From Syntrophaceae bacterium (GTDB lineage: Bacteria; Desulfobacterota; Syntrophia; Syntrophales; UBA5619): a stretch of 41,599 bases of DNA. Shown piece by piece: positions 17,594 through 24,358 of this stretch (positions are counted from its first letter, which is position 1; each line of letters opens with the position of its first letter). The position numbers were made by a program, and so were the translations under genes. The notes under the pieces are model-generated. The model made no database searches. It saw nothing but the letters and a program-made list of their open reading frames with translations, and was not told the origin of the DNA. The DNA lies in contig PLLC01000098.1 of NCBI GenBank assembly GCA_003141195.1, positions 6,676 through 48,274 on the forward strand. Reading direction: 5' to 3'.

Positions 17594-18676
17594 TTACCGC
17601 TTTGACGCCAGCAGGAACGCCTCCAGCTTTCCCTTTTCTGTGAGGACCTTCATTCCCATCTCCTGGGCCGTGGCCGGTATCTCAGGTAGCGGCTCCCTCC
17701 GGACGAGGGAGAGCGCCTCCGTCGGACAGGTGGTCACGCAGAGACCGCAGCCGATGCAGTTCGCAGGCGTCACGACGGCGATGTCGTCCTGCAGCTCGAT
17801 GGCGCCGACGGGACAGCGCTCATCGGCGCAGATCCCGCAGCCATTGCAGCTATCCGGATTTACCGCGGCCTGAAAGCCGCTCGTGGCAAAGGCGTGAGGG
17901 AGCTTAAGCTGGGTGAGTCCCCGGAGGATCCCGCAGCAGCATGGGCAGCAGTTGCAGATGAAGGTGGCGCGATCCTGGCTGTTGCTGCTTGTATGCACCA
18001 GCCCTGCCTCCTCGGCCCGATCCAGCACCTGTTTCGCCTCCTCCCGGCTGATCTCCCGGGTGTACCCGCGCTGCACGAGAAAACGCCCCGTGGCCTCAAA
18101 GGTAAGACACACCTCCCGCGGGGCGTCGCAGGCCCCGACGGTGATCCGGCAGGCGCATGCACCCAGCGCGATGTAGCCGGCCTCATCGATGAGATGCGCC
18201 ACCTCCTCATAGGGATGGATGCGGGTCGTCAGATCCAGGGCCTCCCCTACCGGCACCACACGGGCGAGTGGCGTCGAGCTTCCTCCGAACGAGGCCCCCA
18301 GGCCATCTGCGTGGTATTCCTCCCAGAGCTTCCCCAGCCGCGCGTCCATGGGCGTCCCATCGATCTTCATGAAGGGAAACTCGAAGAGGCCCGGGATGGT
18401 CGGCAGCAGGGCATAGGCGCGCTTCCCCTCCTTCTCCCGGCAGAAGACGACCGCCCGGTCCGCCATCCGCTCCAGCAACCCCTCCGCCGTTTCAGCAGGG
18501 ATTCCACAGGCGGCGGCAATCGCTTCCGCCGGCCGCAGGGAGAAGCCCATCGCCGCGGCAACCGCCGCCTCCTCCGGGCTGAAGAGGATACGGAGAATTT
18601 CGTCAAAGGAGTCTGACTTCGGCGCGCCGGAGGGGTGGGCATCGAGAAGCAAACGCAGCTTTTCGTAGTGATCCAT
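17594..18676 (-). CDS. 4Fe-4S binding protein with N-terminal winged-helix-like region
   Basis: A 360-residue protein. The N-terminal about 120 residues are helical (SDSFDEILRILFSPEEAAVA, AEAIAAACGIPAETAEGLLE) and look like a winged-helix-type module. The middle contains cysteine clusters GACACRITVGAC and FICNCCPCCCGIL. The C-terminus has two ferredoxin motifs, CNGCGICADERCP and CIGCGLCVTTCP, for two [4Fe-4S] clusters. Such proteins recur near hydrogenase or oxidoreductase genes in anaerobes; their exact partner is unknown. It is the last gene of the hypA-hypB run, starting 14 nt after the hypB stop with AGGAGG upstream. A role in electron transfer tied to hydrogenase maturation or regulation is inference. 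Confidence 0.8.
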   Translation of the reverse strand: MDHYEKLRLLLDAHPSGAPKSDSFDEILRILFSPEEAAVAAAMGFSLRPAEAIAAACGIPAETAEGLLERMADRAVVFCREKEGKRAYALLPTIPGLFEFPFMKIDGTPMDARLGKLWEEYHADGLGASFGGSSTPLARVVPVGEALDLTTRIHPYEEVAHLIDEAGYIALGACACRITVGACDAPREVCLTFEATGRFLVQRGYTREISREEAKQVLDRAEEAGLVHTSSNSQDRATFICNCCPCCCGILRGLTQLKLPHAFATSGFQAAVNPDSCNGCGICADERCPVGAIELQDDIAVVTPANCIGCGLCVTTCPTEALSLVRREPLPEIPATAQEMGMKVLTEKGKLEAFLLASKR

Positions 18677-18690
18677 GGTTCCTCCTTTAT

Positions 18691-19362
18691 CTATTTATTC
18701 CGGAAGACCTCGATCTCATCGGCCAGCCAGCGGGTCCACTCGGAGACCCCCTCCCCCGTCCGGCAGGAGAGGGAGAGGATGCGGATCCCCGGGTTGAGGC
18801 GGAGCACCCTTTCTCTCAGTGCCTCCGGGTCGAAATCCGACCCCTCCAGGTAGTCGGTCTTGTTGATCACCAACAGATCGCTGACGGAAAAGATCAACGG
18901 ATACTTGAGCGGTTTGTCGTCCCCCTCGGGAACGCTCAGGATCACGGCCCGCCGTGCGGCGCCGGTGTCGAATTCGGCGGGGCAGACGAGGTTGCCGACG
19001 TTCTCGATGATGATGCAGTCCAGGGCCGCGAGGTCCAGTTCCTTGAGGGCGGCTGCGATCATCGGCGCATCCAGGTGGCAGGCGCCGCCCGTCCGGATCT
19101 GCACCGCCGGAATCCCCTCCCGGACCATCTTCTCCGCATCGACCATCGCTTCGATGTCCCCCTCGATCACGGCGATCTGGAATACATCTTTCAGCGCCCG
19201 GACGGCCCGGAGGATCAGGCTCGTCTTCCCCGACCCGGGGGAGGACATCAGGTTCAGCATGAAGACGCCCTGTCGCCGCAGCTCCGCCCGGATATCGCCC
19301 GCCTCCTGCCGGTTTTCGGCCAGGAGCTCCTCCCGCACTTCGATCAACCGCACTTCCACCAT
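18691..19362 (-). CDS. hypB: Hydrogenase nickel-incorporation GTPase HypB
   Basis: A 223-residue SIMIBI GTPase that delivers nickel to [NiFe]-hydrogenase precursor with HypA. The P-loop is SSPGSGKTSL, switch and metal region VIEGDIEAMVDAEK and TGGACHLD, Walker B-like IIIENVGNLVCPAEFD, and base recognition VINKTDYL. The His-rich nickel-storage N-terminus seen in some HypB proteins is absent. ATG 19362 follows GAGGAGAG; an upstream in-frame TTG is less likely. It lies 25 bp after hypA. No hydrogenase structural gene is in the window, so the target enzyme lies elsewhere. Confidence 0.95.
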   Translation of the reverse strand: MVEVRLIEVREELLAENRQEAGDIRAELRRQGVFMLNLMSSPGSGKTSLILRAVRALKDVFQIAVIEGDIEAMVDAEKMVREGIPAVQIRTGGACHLDAPMIAAALKELDLAALDCIIIENVGNLVCPAEFDTGAARRAVILSVPEGDDKPLKYPLIFSVSDLLVINKTDYLEGSDFDPEALRERVLRLNPGIRILSLSCRTGEGVSEWTRWLADEIEVFRNK

Positions 19363-19387
19363 CAATCTCTCTCCTCGAAAAAAACGG

Positions 19388-19753
19388 CTACGCCCCGAAT
19401 CCGTTAACCACCTCGATCTGCTGCACGAAACACTCCCGGCCGGTAGCGAGCGTCATCTCCGCGGATGAGCAGAGCGGGCAGCGGATCTCCTCGCGCGTCC
19501 GGGGATCGGCCGGGAAAACATGCCCGCATTGATCGCAGCGAAACGTCGTCGGTATACGTTCGATCCGGATCACCGCCCCCTCCGCAATGGTTCCCCTGCT
19601 GAGGTGGTCGAAGTAGCGCTGCACCCATTCGTTGACGAGATCGCTCAACCCGCCGATCCTCACGCTGACGCTGACGACTTTCCCGGCTCCGCCCTCGTTG
19701 GCGTGGCGAAGCACAACCTGGAGAAGACTTTCCGTAACGGCAAGCTCATGCAT
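19388..19753 (-). CDS. hypA: Hydrogenase maturation nickel metallochaperone HypA
   Basis: A 121-residue protein starting MHELAVTESLL, where His2 is the known nickel ligand. The C-terminal half has the zinc site CDQCGHVFPADP ... CPLCSSAE. It passes nickel to HypB and the hydrogenase large subunit. It is first in a hypA-hypB-ferredoxin operon. The upstream spacer of about 40 bp reaches the tail of the decayed toxin-antitoxin region, so its promoter may sit inside that island edge. Confidence 0.94.
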   Translation of the reverse strand: MHELAVTESLLQVVLRHANEGGAGKVVSVSVRIGGLSDLVNEWVQRYFDHLSRGTIAEGAVIRIERIPTTFRCDQCGHVFPADPRTREEIRCPLCSSAEMTLATGRECFVQQIEVVNGFGA

Positions 19754-19794
19754 GATTAGACTTGGATTCCCTTCCCGTTTATGCGCCGCTTGTT

Positions 19795-19878
19795 CTACTG
19801 ATCGGGTTCAATCGGTGCGCTCGTCATCGCCTGCAATCTGTCTCTCCAGTTCCTCCAAAGGCGGGAATCTTTCTTCAT
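19795..19878 (-). pseudogene. 27-codon ORF in the toxin position after mntA
   Basis: ATG at 19878 overlaps the mntA stop as ATGA and has AAGGAGG 10 nt upstream, an arrangement made for a coupled partner gene. The frame closes after 27 residues (MKKDSRLWRNWRDRLQ...). HepT/HEPN toxins normally occupy this slot and often begin MKKD-like, but the rest is missing. I read it as a truncated remnant; homology cannot be proven from so few residues. Confidence 0.35.
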
Positions 19879-20165
19879 ATTGGCCGTGCCTCCTTGAGAA
19901 TTTTCCGACGTAAAAGCCAATATAGGCCATCTTCGGATACCACATCCACTTTTGCACCAAGCAGGTCCTTCAGATCCAGGACCAGAGCGCTCAGATCCAG
20001 CAAGTTACGCCCCTCTTCCATCTTCACCAGCAGATCGACGTCGCTTTCCGGGCCGGGTTCGCCTCTGGCAACCGAACCGAAAACGCGGATGTTCCGCGCG
20101 CCATGCTTTGCCGCAAGAAGCATAACGGCATCGCGTTTTTCTTTCAGCCGTTTTTCGATTTCCAT
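19875..20165 (-). CDS. MntA-type nucleotidyltransferase-domain antitoxin
   Basis: A 96-residue minimal nucleotidyltransferase with the canonical GSX10DXD motif (GSVARGEPGPESDVD) after IRVF and preceded by a helical N-terminus (MEIEKRLKEKRDAVMLLAA). A further acidic strand follows (KVDVVSEDG). Proteins of this size usually act as antitoxins that AMPylate a HEPN toxin encoded next door. ATG 20165 has GGAGG at 20175-20179. The partner toxin is reduced to a 27-codon ORF, so this antitoxin appears orphaned. Confidence 0.8.
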   Translation of the reverse strand: MEIEKRLKEKRDAVMLLAAKHGARNIRVFGSVARGEPGPESDVDLLVKMEEGRNLLDLSALVLDLKDLLGAKVDVVSEDGLYWLLRRKILKEARPI

Positions 20166-20179
20166 CACAGGATGCCTCC

Positions 20180-20233
20180 TTATCTCGGCGTCGCCAGGAA
20201 CACGGCATTCCGCGCCAGAACGACGGTATCCAT
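20180..20233 (-). pseudogene. 17-codon ORF in the toxin position after a VapB-like antitoxin
   Basis: ATG 20233 starts 2 nt after the antitoxin stop and encodes MDTVVLARNAVFLATPR before TAA. PIN-domain VapC toxins often start M-x-x-VVLDTN, and this peptide keeps MDTVVL then diverges and ends. It is probably the scar of an internal deletion of vapC, but similarity over six residues is weak evidence. Confidence 0.35.
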
Positions 20234-20235
20234 TG

Positions 20236-20415
20236 CTACGCCCTCTCGACAGGCAAGCCCTTCGTGGCCGTTAGAAAGGCCGCAAAGTCGTCGTCGTCCT
20301 TCCAGAGATCCGATCCCTTGCCCCAGATGTCTTCCAGACGCTGAATCGGCCTTACCTCCTGTTCAATCGCCAGTTGTTCGAGCGACTTTTCCGTCCAAAA
20401 CTGTTCCGCTCTCAT
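20236..20415 (-). CDS. VapB-type antitoxin-like small protein
   Basis: A 59-residue acidic protein (65 if the ATG at 20433 is used). The pattern FWTEKSLEQLAIEQEVRPI followed by a short acidic tail with DDDDFAAFL matches the small antitoxins paired with PIN-domain toxins, whose consensus is FW-x-x-KTLDELA-EQGV-PV-x-LEEL. Neither start has a strong Shine-Dalgarno. The partner toxin is absent or reduced to a 17-codon ORF just downstream. A candidate small-RNA promoter faces away from it 16 bp upstream of the earlier start. Confidence 0.55.
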   Translation of the reverse strand: MRAEQFWTEKSLEQLAIEQEVRPIQRLEDIWGKGSDLWKDDDDFAAFLTATKGLPVERA

Positions 20416-20423
20416 AATATTTC

Positions 20424-20454
20424 TTGCAAACATTTAGCAACTACGCCATATAAT
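20424..20454 (+). promoter_or_regulatory. Promoter of a candidate small RNA
   Basis: A perfect TATAAT at 20449-20454 with TTGCAA at 20424-20429 (19-bp spacer, somewhat long). The predicted start near 20461 is the first base of a compact structured segment ending in T6. Confidence 0.45.
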
Positions 20455-20460
20455 GGCTGC

Positions 20461-20519
20461 GACCAAGACAGCCGCGAGTGTGCGACTGGTGAGACGAAAG
20501 TCTCCTTGGCCGCTTTTTT
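20461..20519 (+). ncRNA. Candidate small structured RNA (three-way junction plus T6 terminator)
   Basis: Closing stem: GCGACCAAG (20459-20467) pairs with CTTGGCCGC (20505-20513) with one A-C mismatch. Inside are a hairpin with arms AGCCGC (20470-20475) and GCGACT (20482-20487), also with one C-A mismatch, and a perfect 5-bp hairpin GAGAC-GAAA-GTCTC (20491-20504) with a GNRA tetraloop stacked on the closing stem. Six T follow at 20514-20519. A TATAAT box lies just upstream. No ORF fits it and it matches no riboswitch or sRNA class I know. It could instead be a palindromic repeat or leader element. Confidence 0.45.
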
Positions 20520-20520
20520 A

Positions 20521-20825
20521 TGGCCATTTTTTAATGCCGCACCCCTGAAGACGACCATCATGGCGCCAGAATCTTCGGTGAATGGCCTTGTATTCCGGAC
20601 CTTCCTCATCCCTTGCTATTTTCCTGTAGAACACGTTTGTGCAGAGATCGCCTACCTGAATGAGATTCGATGTGTGTGCCTTGGCAAAAAGGGTTCATCC
20701 GGTTGACGCGTACTTTCATGGAAATGGATGAAATCAAAGCCCGATAGCAAGCAACCTCACTTTCTACGAAGCAGTTAAGGTTGGTCAATGAAACATCTTG
20801 AAGATTTACGAAAGGAATCTTAACG
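20521..20825. other. Spacer with no recognisable gene
   Basis: This lies between the candidate small RNA and the methyltransferase stop. Short frames are open on both strands, but none has a ribosome-binding site with a protein-like sequence. I see nothing else supportable. Confidence 0.5.
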
Positions 20826-21956
20826 TCACGCCTCACCGGCGCGAGACCCGCGGCGGGTCTCGCGTACGTGTGAAGGCGATTGTTGGGACTTGTATATCTT
20901 ACGCTCCTCCAGAAGAACCATCTGTCTCGCCTCCGAGGTCATATCTTCGAGTGCATCACGTGATGTCTTGACTTTCCGCTCTGATCCAAGGCTGCAGACG
21001 ATGTCATCAAGAACCAGACTTGCATCATCCACTTGAAGTTGCCCAAGAATACGCCGGACAACCTCCACGCTTCGCCCTTCAAGAAACCGAAACGCGGAGG
21101 AAAGAAGATATTCCTTGTCCTGCTCAAACGTGAGCCATTTCCTTCTGAGTGCTTCGGCTGCAAAACCTGTCGTATTTGAGCCACCAAATATGTCGAGGAC
21201 AACATCACCCTCATCAGTAAGCATTTTTATGAAAAATGCGGGCAACTCGGGGGGGAAGCGTGCCGGGTGGCGCTGTAGCCCAAGTTCTTTGCAGAGCCAG
21301 AGGTAACTGGAGTTGCTATCAGTGTTTGGAATGGTCAAAAGGTTGGAGGGGATCGCGCCTCCATTATCCTTGCCAAAGTTTGCACTAATGTCATGCCCGG
21401 ATGGCCGCTTCTTCGGCTTGTAAAAGCTATCGGGATCCTGGATCAGTTTCTTCATCCGCTCGGAATATGGTGCGAGCACTTTTCTGACATCGGCTTTCGG
21501 CGTGTCCGTCTTGCCAAACCACCAAATCGTATTAACGGAGTCCTTCACGCGAATCTTGCGCTTGTTTACCCATTCGATTGGCGAGGGTAGTTTTGCTGGA
21601 TTAAACCAGTAGAAGTCCTCGGCTAAATGAAATCCCACATCGTCGCAGAGTGTTAAGAGAACTCGGAAGTTGTAGAGCGAGCGCGACGGGATGCCTGCCC
21701 GATATGCCCCGCCCAAATCCAAGACAAAACTGCCGCTTCTCTTCAGAACTCGCAACACTTCTTTACTGAAAGGCGTAATCCACGTGACGTACTCTGTTTC
21801 CTCAACATTTCCGTAGGATTTTTGTCGCCTGAGCGCAAACGGCGGAGATGTCATCACAAGATCAATGCTCTCGTCGGGTAACTCGCTTAGCAGAGCAAGT
21901 GCGTCACCAACGAAAGCACGTCCTTGTTTCGTACAATAAAGAGGTTTGCTTCGCAT
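20826..21956 (-). CDS. Site-specific DNA methyltransferase, beta class (m4C or m6A)
   Basis: A 376-residue SAM-dependent methyltransferase. The catalytic motif IV, TSPPF, comes first (36-40) and the SAM-binding motif I, DIFGGSNTT (255-263), comes second, the beta-class order. SPPF is more typical of N4-cytosine enzymes than of DPPY m6A enzymes. HPARFPPELPAFFIKMLT ahead of motif I is standard for the family. The start ATG 21956 is 1 nt after the stop of the HEAT-repeat protein gene, so the two are cotranscribed. The last residues (VRETRRGSRAGEA) are encoded by an 11-bp palindrome, which may be an inserted repeat that extended the protein. Confidence 0.88.
   Translation of the reverse strand: MRSKPLYCTKQGRAFVGDALALLSELPDESIDLVMTSPPFALRRQKSYGNVEETEYVTWITPFSKEVLRVLKRSGSFVLDLGGAYRAGIPSRSLYNFRVLLTLCDDVGFHLAEDFYWFNPAKLPSPIEWVNKRKIRVKDSVNTIWWFGKTDTPKADVRKVLAPYSERMKKLIQDPDSFYKPKKRPSGHDISANFGKDNGGAIPSNLLTIPNTDSNSSYLWLCKELGLQRHPARFPPELPAFFIKMLTDEGDVVLDIFGGSNTTGFAAEALRRKWLTFEQDKEYLLSSAFRFLEGRSVEVVRRILGQLQVDDASLVLDDIVCSLGSERKVKTSRDALEDMTSEARQMVLLEERKIYKSQQSPSHVRETRRGSRAGEA
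20840..20864. repeat. Perfect 11-bp hairpin inside the methyltransferase 3' end
   Basis: CGCGAGACCCG (20840-20850) and CGGGTCTCGCG (20854-20864) form an 11-bp stem with a 3-nt loop. It lies in the last codons of the methyltransferase gene. It could be a REP-like insertion or a terminator-like structure; no T-run follows on the minus strand. Confidence 0.6.
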
Positions 21957-21957
21957 T

Positions 21958-23433
21958 CTAGTATTCCGTCAGGCCATCGACCCAACTTGCCAGAATCTGC
22001 CAGAGAACACTTGCCGCAAAGTAGACCTCGGGGTCTGATCTACAAATTGCGTCAACGTCTTGTTCGGCAAGCTTGTCTTTCCCGTGCCCAATAATGTAGC
22101 TGATCCACCGTCTGAGATTGTCATCGGCATCTCGCAGAACATCCCGAGGGTTGAAGCCTCCGGTCTTGGCAAGGGCCCATGAGATTCCATCCCGTCGTGA
22201 TGGATCACTATTTTTTAGCAGTTCCACGAGATGGGCTATCTGTGGTTCAGCGATCTTCAAGAGTGCTCGCGCCGCTTCTGTCTTGATCTCCAATGCGGTA
22301 GAATTGAAAGTGTCAACCAGTGCAGTTGCGGTTGTTGCGGTCGCAAACTGCCCAAGCGCCCAAGCTGCGCCCGCGCGAATCTCTTCATCCCGTCCGGCAT
22401 CCTGCAACACCTCGATCAGCAGGCGCTCGCTTCGGTCCTTGGGAATCTCCGACACCACGATAACGGTTTCAAGTTGCGTTTCAAGGGGAACGTCCAACAC
22501 GGAACTTCTCAACTTGGCCTCCATGAATGCCCAGCCGGTAGGGTGGTCATAGGCTGCGAGGGCTGCTGCTGCCTCAAGTTGGACGTAAATGTCCTCCTGG
22601 GAATGGTTCATTCGCTCTTCGAGTGCCGGATGAGCGGTTGTATATCCGCGGAACCTTAGTGCTTTGGCGGCAGCATAGCGCTCGCTCAGGTTTATGCTTC
22701 CAAGCTTTCCGATAAAGGAGGCCTCATCGACTTGCGTCGGACACGTAAGCGTGAGGTGTACGGGCACGACAGCCGCAACAATCTGATTTGTTTCGACAGC
22801 ATCGTTCACTTGAACCTGTGGGGTCAGGCTTATTGCGCCTTTGCTTCGACTCAACTGGATGGTCTGGCATCGCGCGGGAGGAGGAGGCTGCAAGCGGAGT
22901 CTCTTTGGAGAGACTTCAGAAATCGTTGATTTCTGGCTGGCAACTGCGCATGTCCACAGCACCCGGATTTCTGATCCTTCTTCAACACCTTTCGGTTTCG
23001 TGATTGATATGCGTTTTGCAGCAAAAGCATCTCGTAAGTCCTTCACGCTGATGAAATGAACCGGAGAAATGCGTCTCAGGTCTACGGGAGACTCGGCGTT
23101 CTGCTCAAAAACGACAATCGAAACATAATCGTCGTCTCGCATACCTGCATCCCACGTTCGCCTTGGGTCTTTCAGCGAGTGGGACATGGAGATTTCCGGT
23201 TTTGTCTTGCCTCGGGATTCAAAGCGGAGTCCGGTATTCAGACAGAGAATGTCCGGAACACGGACGCGCTTGATCTTGATCTTCTTCCATATCTTGAATC
23301 CGGTGGAGCCGCGCTCAAGTTCTATCGGGTTGAAGCCCATTGCCGTCAAACGCTCGATTGTCGCATTAGTACCTGCGGCGCCGACCGCAAGCTTTCTGAG
23401 GAAGCTGTCATCGCTCTTGAAGTTACTCGCCAC
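21958..23433 (-). CDS. Putative restriction endonuclease: nuclease-like N-domain fused to HEAT repeats
   Basis: A 491-residue protein. The N-terminal about 115 residues run GAAGTNATIERLTAMGFNPI (19-38), then VPD (59-61), then FESRGKTK (71-78) and a D-rich DDDYVSIVVFE (101-110). PD and E-S-R/K spaced by about 10 residues resemble a PD-(D/E)XK nuclease core with a variant third residue. Residues about 240-485 are alpha-helical HEAT-like repeats (AAAKALRFRGY, QLEAAAALAAYDHP, GAAWALGQFATATTA, EAARALLKIAEP, GISWALAKTGG). GTG 23433 follows AAGGGTGG. It sits 1 nt before the methyltransferase start, so a restriction-modification role is likely. Nuclease activity is inferred, not seen. Confidence 0.6.
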   Translation of the reverse strand: MASNFKSDDSFLRKLAVGAAGTNATIERLTAMGFNPIELERGSTGFKIWKKIKIKRVRVPDILCLNTGLRFESRGKTKPEISMSHSLKDPRRTWDAGMRDDDYVSIVVFEQNAESPVDLRRISPVHFISVKDLRDAFAAKRISITKPKGVEEGSEIRVLWTCAVASQKSTISEVSPKRLRLQPPPPARCQTIQLSRSKGAISLTPQVQVNDAVETNQIVAAVVPVHLTLTCPTQVDEASFIGKLGSINLSERYAAAKALRFRGYTTAHPALEERMNHSQEDIYVQLEAAAALAAYDHPTGWAFMEAKLRSSVLDVPLETQLETVIVVSEIPKDRSERLLIEVLQDAGRDEEIRAGAAWALGQFATATTATALVDTFNSTALEIKTEAARALLKIAEPQIAHLVELLKNSDPSRRDGISWALAKTGGFNPRDVLRDADDNLRRWISYIIGHGKDKLAEQDVDAICRSDPEVYFAASVLWQILASWVDGLTEY

Positions 23434-23729
23434 GGTGCCACCCTTATCTGTTATTGCTAATAGTCATTGTCTGCTGCGATGCCGTTTTTCGGCCCATCAA
23501 GTTATTCTAAAGTTTCTGGATAACTCCACGCCCCACGGGAATCTTCAGGGCTCTATGCAATGACCATTTATCTGTTGTCTTTGCACTCGCGGACTACCGG
23601 CTTCCTCTATCCATTTCTAAGTATTCTAAAATGACACTAATCCCGTGATAATTTTTTCACAACCATTTATTTTTATTTTTCGGTATATCATATCAATATA
23701 AAGATTATGAAGAAGATGGAGGATTCCAC
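23434..23729. other. AT-richer spacer upstream of the restriction-modification unit
   Basis: It contains no long ORF. It probably holds the minus-strand promoter of the nuclease-methyltransferase pair on its left side and, near 23660-23720, an AT-rich stretch ahead of a possible small plus-strand ORF. No promoter is clear enough to place. Confidence 0.4.
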
Positions 23730-23831
23730 ATGCTGGCACCTCACAGAGTCGGCCGTACATATCATAATTTCCGAGGAAATAAAATCAATGATTACGCGTT
23801 TCTATACGAACCGGCTCACTTGAGCCGATAG
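23730..23831 (+). CDS. Possible 33-residue small protein
   Basis: ATG 23730 is preceded by GGAGG at an ideal 7-nt distance (GATGGAGGATTCCAC) and reads MLAPHRVGRTYHNFRGNKIN with a stop at 23829-23831. The sequence is basic and aromatic with no recognisable family. Its 3' end overlaps the relE 3' end on the other strand by 16 nt. Only the ribosome-binding site argues for it. Confidence 0.3.
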   Translation: MLAPHRVGRTYHNFRGNKINDYAFLYEPAHLSR

Positions 23832-24079
23832 ACATCTTTTCTTTGGCCGATTTTTACCACCCACACGGTTAATTCATCGTCCCGGAGGGCGTAAAGGATT
23901 CGGTAAGTTCCCTGACGGATTCGGTAGCGCTCCTGCCCCGTGAGTTTCTCACACCCGGGCGGGCGTGGGTCCACGGCAAGCGCCGCGATGCGCTTCATGA
24001 TTTGTTGAAGAGATTTCTTGGGAATTTTTTCGATGTCCTGCCAGACAGACTTTCGAAAGAAAATCCTATATTCGGCCAT
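23816..24079 (-). CDS. RelE/ParE-family toxin
   Basis: An 87-residue RelE-fold protein (YRIFFRKSVWQDIEKIPKKS, CEKLTGQERYRIRQGTYRIL, ELTVWVVKIGQRKDVY). RelE toxins cleave mRNA on the ribosome. The conserved core R-x-R-x-G-x-YR-x-x-Y is intact and the length is normal. The start overlaps the antitoxin stop by 14 nt, the standard antitoxin-first order. Unlike the two other toxin loci nearby, this pair looks complete. Confidence 0.9.
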   Translation of the reverse strand: MAEYRIFFRKSVWQDIEKIPKKSLQQIMKRIAALAVDPRPPGCEKLTGQERYRIRQGTYRILYALRDDELTVWVVKIGQRKDVYRLK

Positions 24080-24299
24080 CTTTCTTCAGCCTCTTCAGGA
24101 TGTCCTCATAACCGATCAACGGCTCGTTGGCCCGCTCCTCAAACGCCGCAAGGTCCTCAGCATCCTCGGCGAGGGTTTCCCGAACGGCATTGTTGACCAA
24201 TTCCGAAACAGATCGGGAAGTCTCCGCCGACTTCATCCGCAACGCCTGGTGCAAGGCAGAATCGAAATAGATCGTGGCCCGTTTCGTTCCAGTTTCCAT
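24066..24299 (-). CDS. Ribbon-helix-helix antitoxin (CopG/RelB-like)
   Basis: A 77-residue protein. METGTKRATIYFDSALHQAL is a classic RHH beta strand and helix, then SETSRSVSELVNNAVRETL follows. The acidic C-terminal tail (AEDAEDLAAFEERANEPL) would wrap the toxin. ATG 24299 has AGGAGG upstream. It is first in the operon and likely autorepresses through the repeats at 24324-24354. Confidence 0.88.
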   Translation of the reverse strand: METGTKRATIYFDSALHQALRMKSAETSRSVSELVNNAVRETLAEDAEDLAAFEERANEPLIGYEDILKRLKKDGRI

Positions 24300-24323
24300 G
24301 GTGTAACCTCCTAAGGTCTTTGC

Positions 24324-24355
24324 AGCACCATAGCACCATGACGCCATAACGTCAA
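24324..24355 (-). promoter_or_regulatory. Toxin-antitoxin promoter with operator repeats
   Basis: On the minus strand, TTGACG (24355-24350) is a -35 box and TATGGT-like sequence is near the -10. Two exact tandem AGCACCAT repeats (24324-24331 and 24332-24339) and a palindrome TGACG-N6-CGTCA (24339-24354) overlap it. RHH antitoxins commonly bind short tandem or inverted repeats at their own promoter. Confidence 0.55.
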
Positions 24356-24358
24356 GTG

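Noticed and set aside
20461-20520. Known riboswitch or hammerhead-type ribozyme
   Set aside because: A GAAA and a CTGGTGAGA segment invite comparison, but the CUGAUGA core with stem II is absent, and no c-di-GMP, TPP, cobalamin or fluoride consensus fits.
20374-20706. 110-codon plus-strand ORF over the small-RNA candidate
   Set aside because: No ribosome-binding site, unlike any family, and it runs through a promoter and terminator structure.
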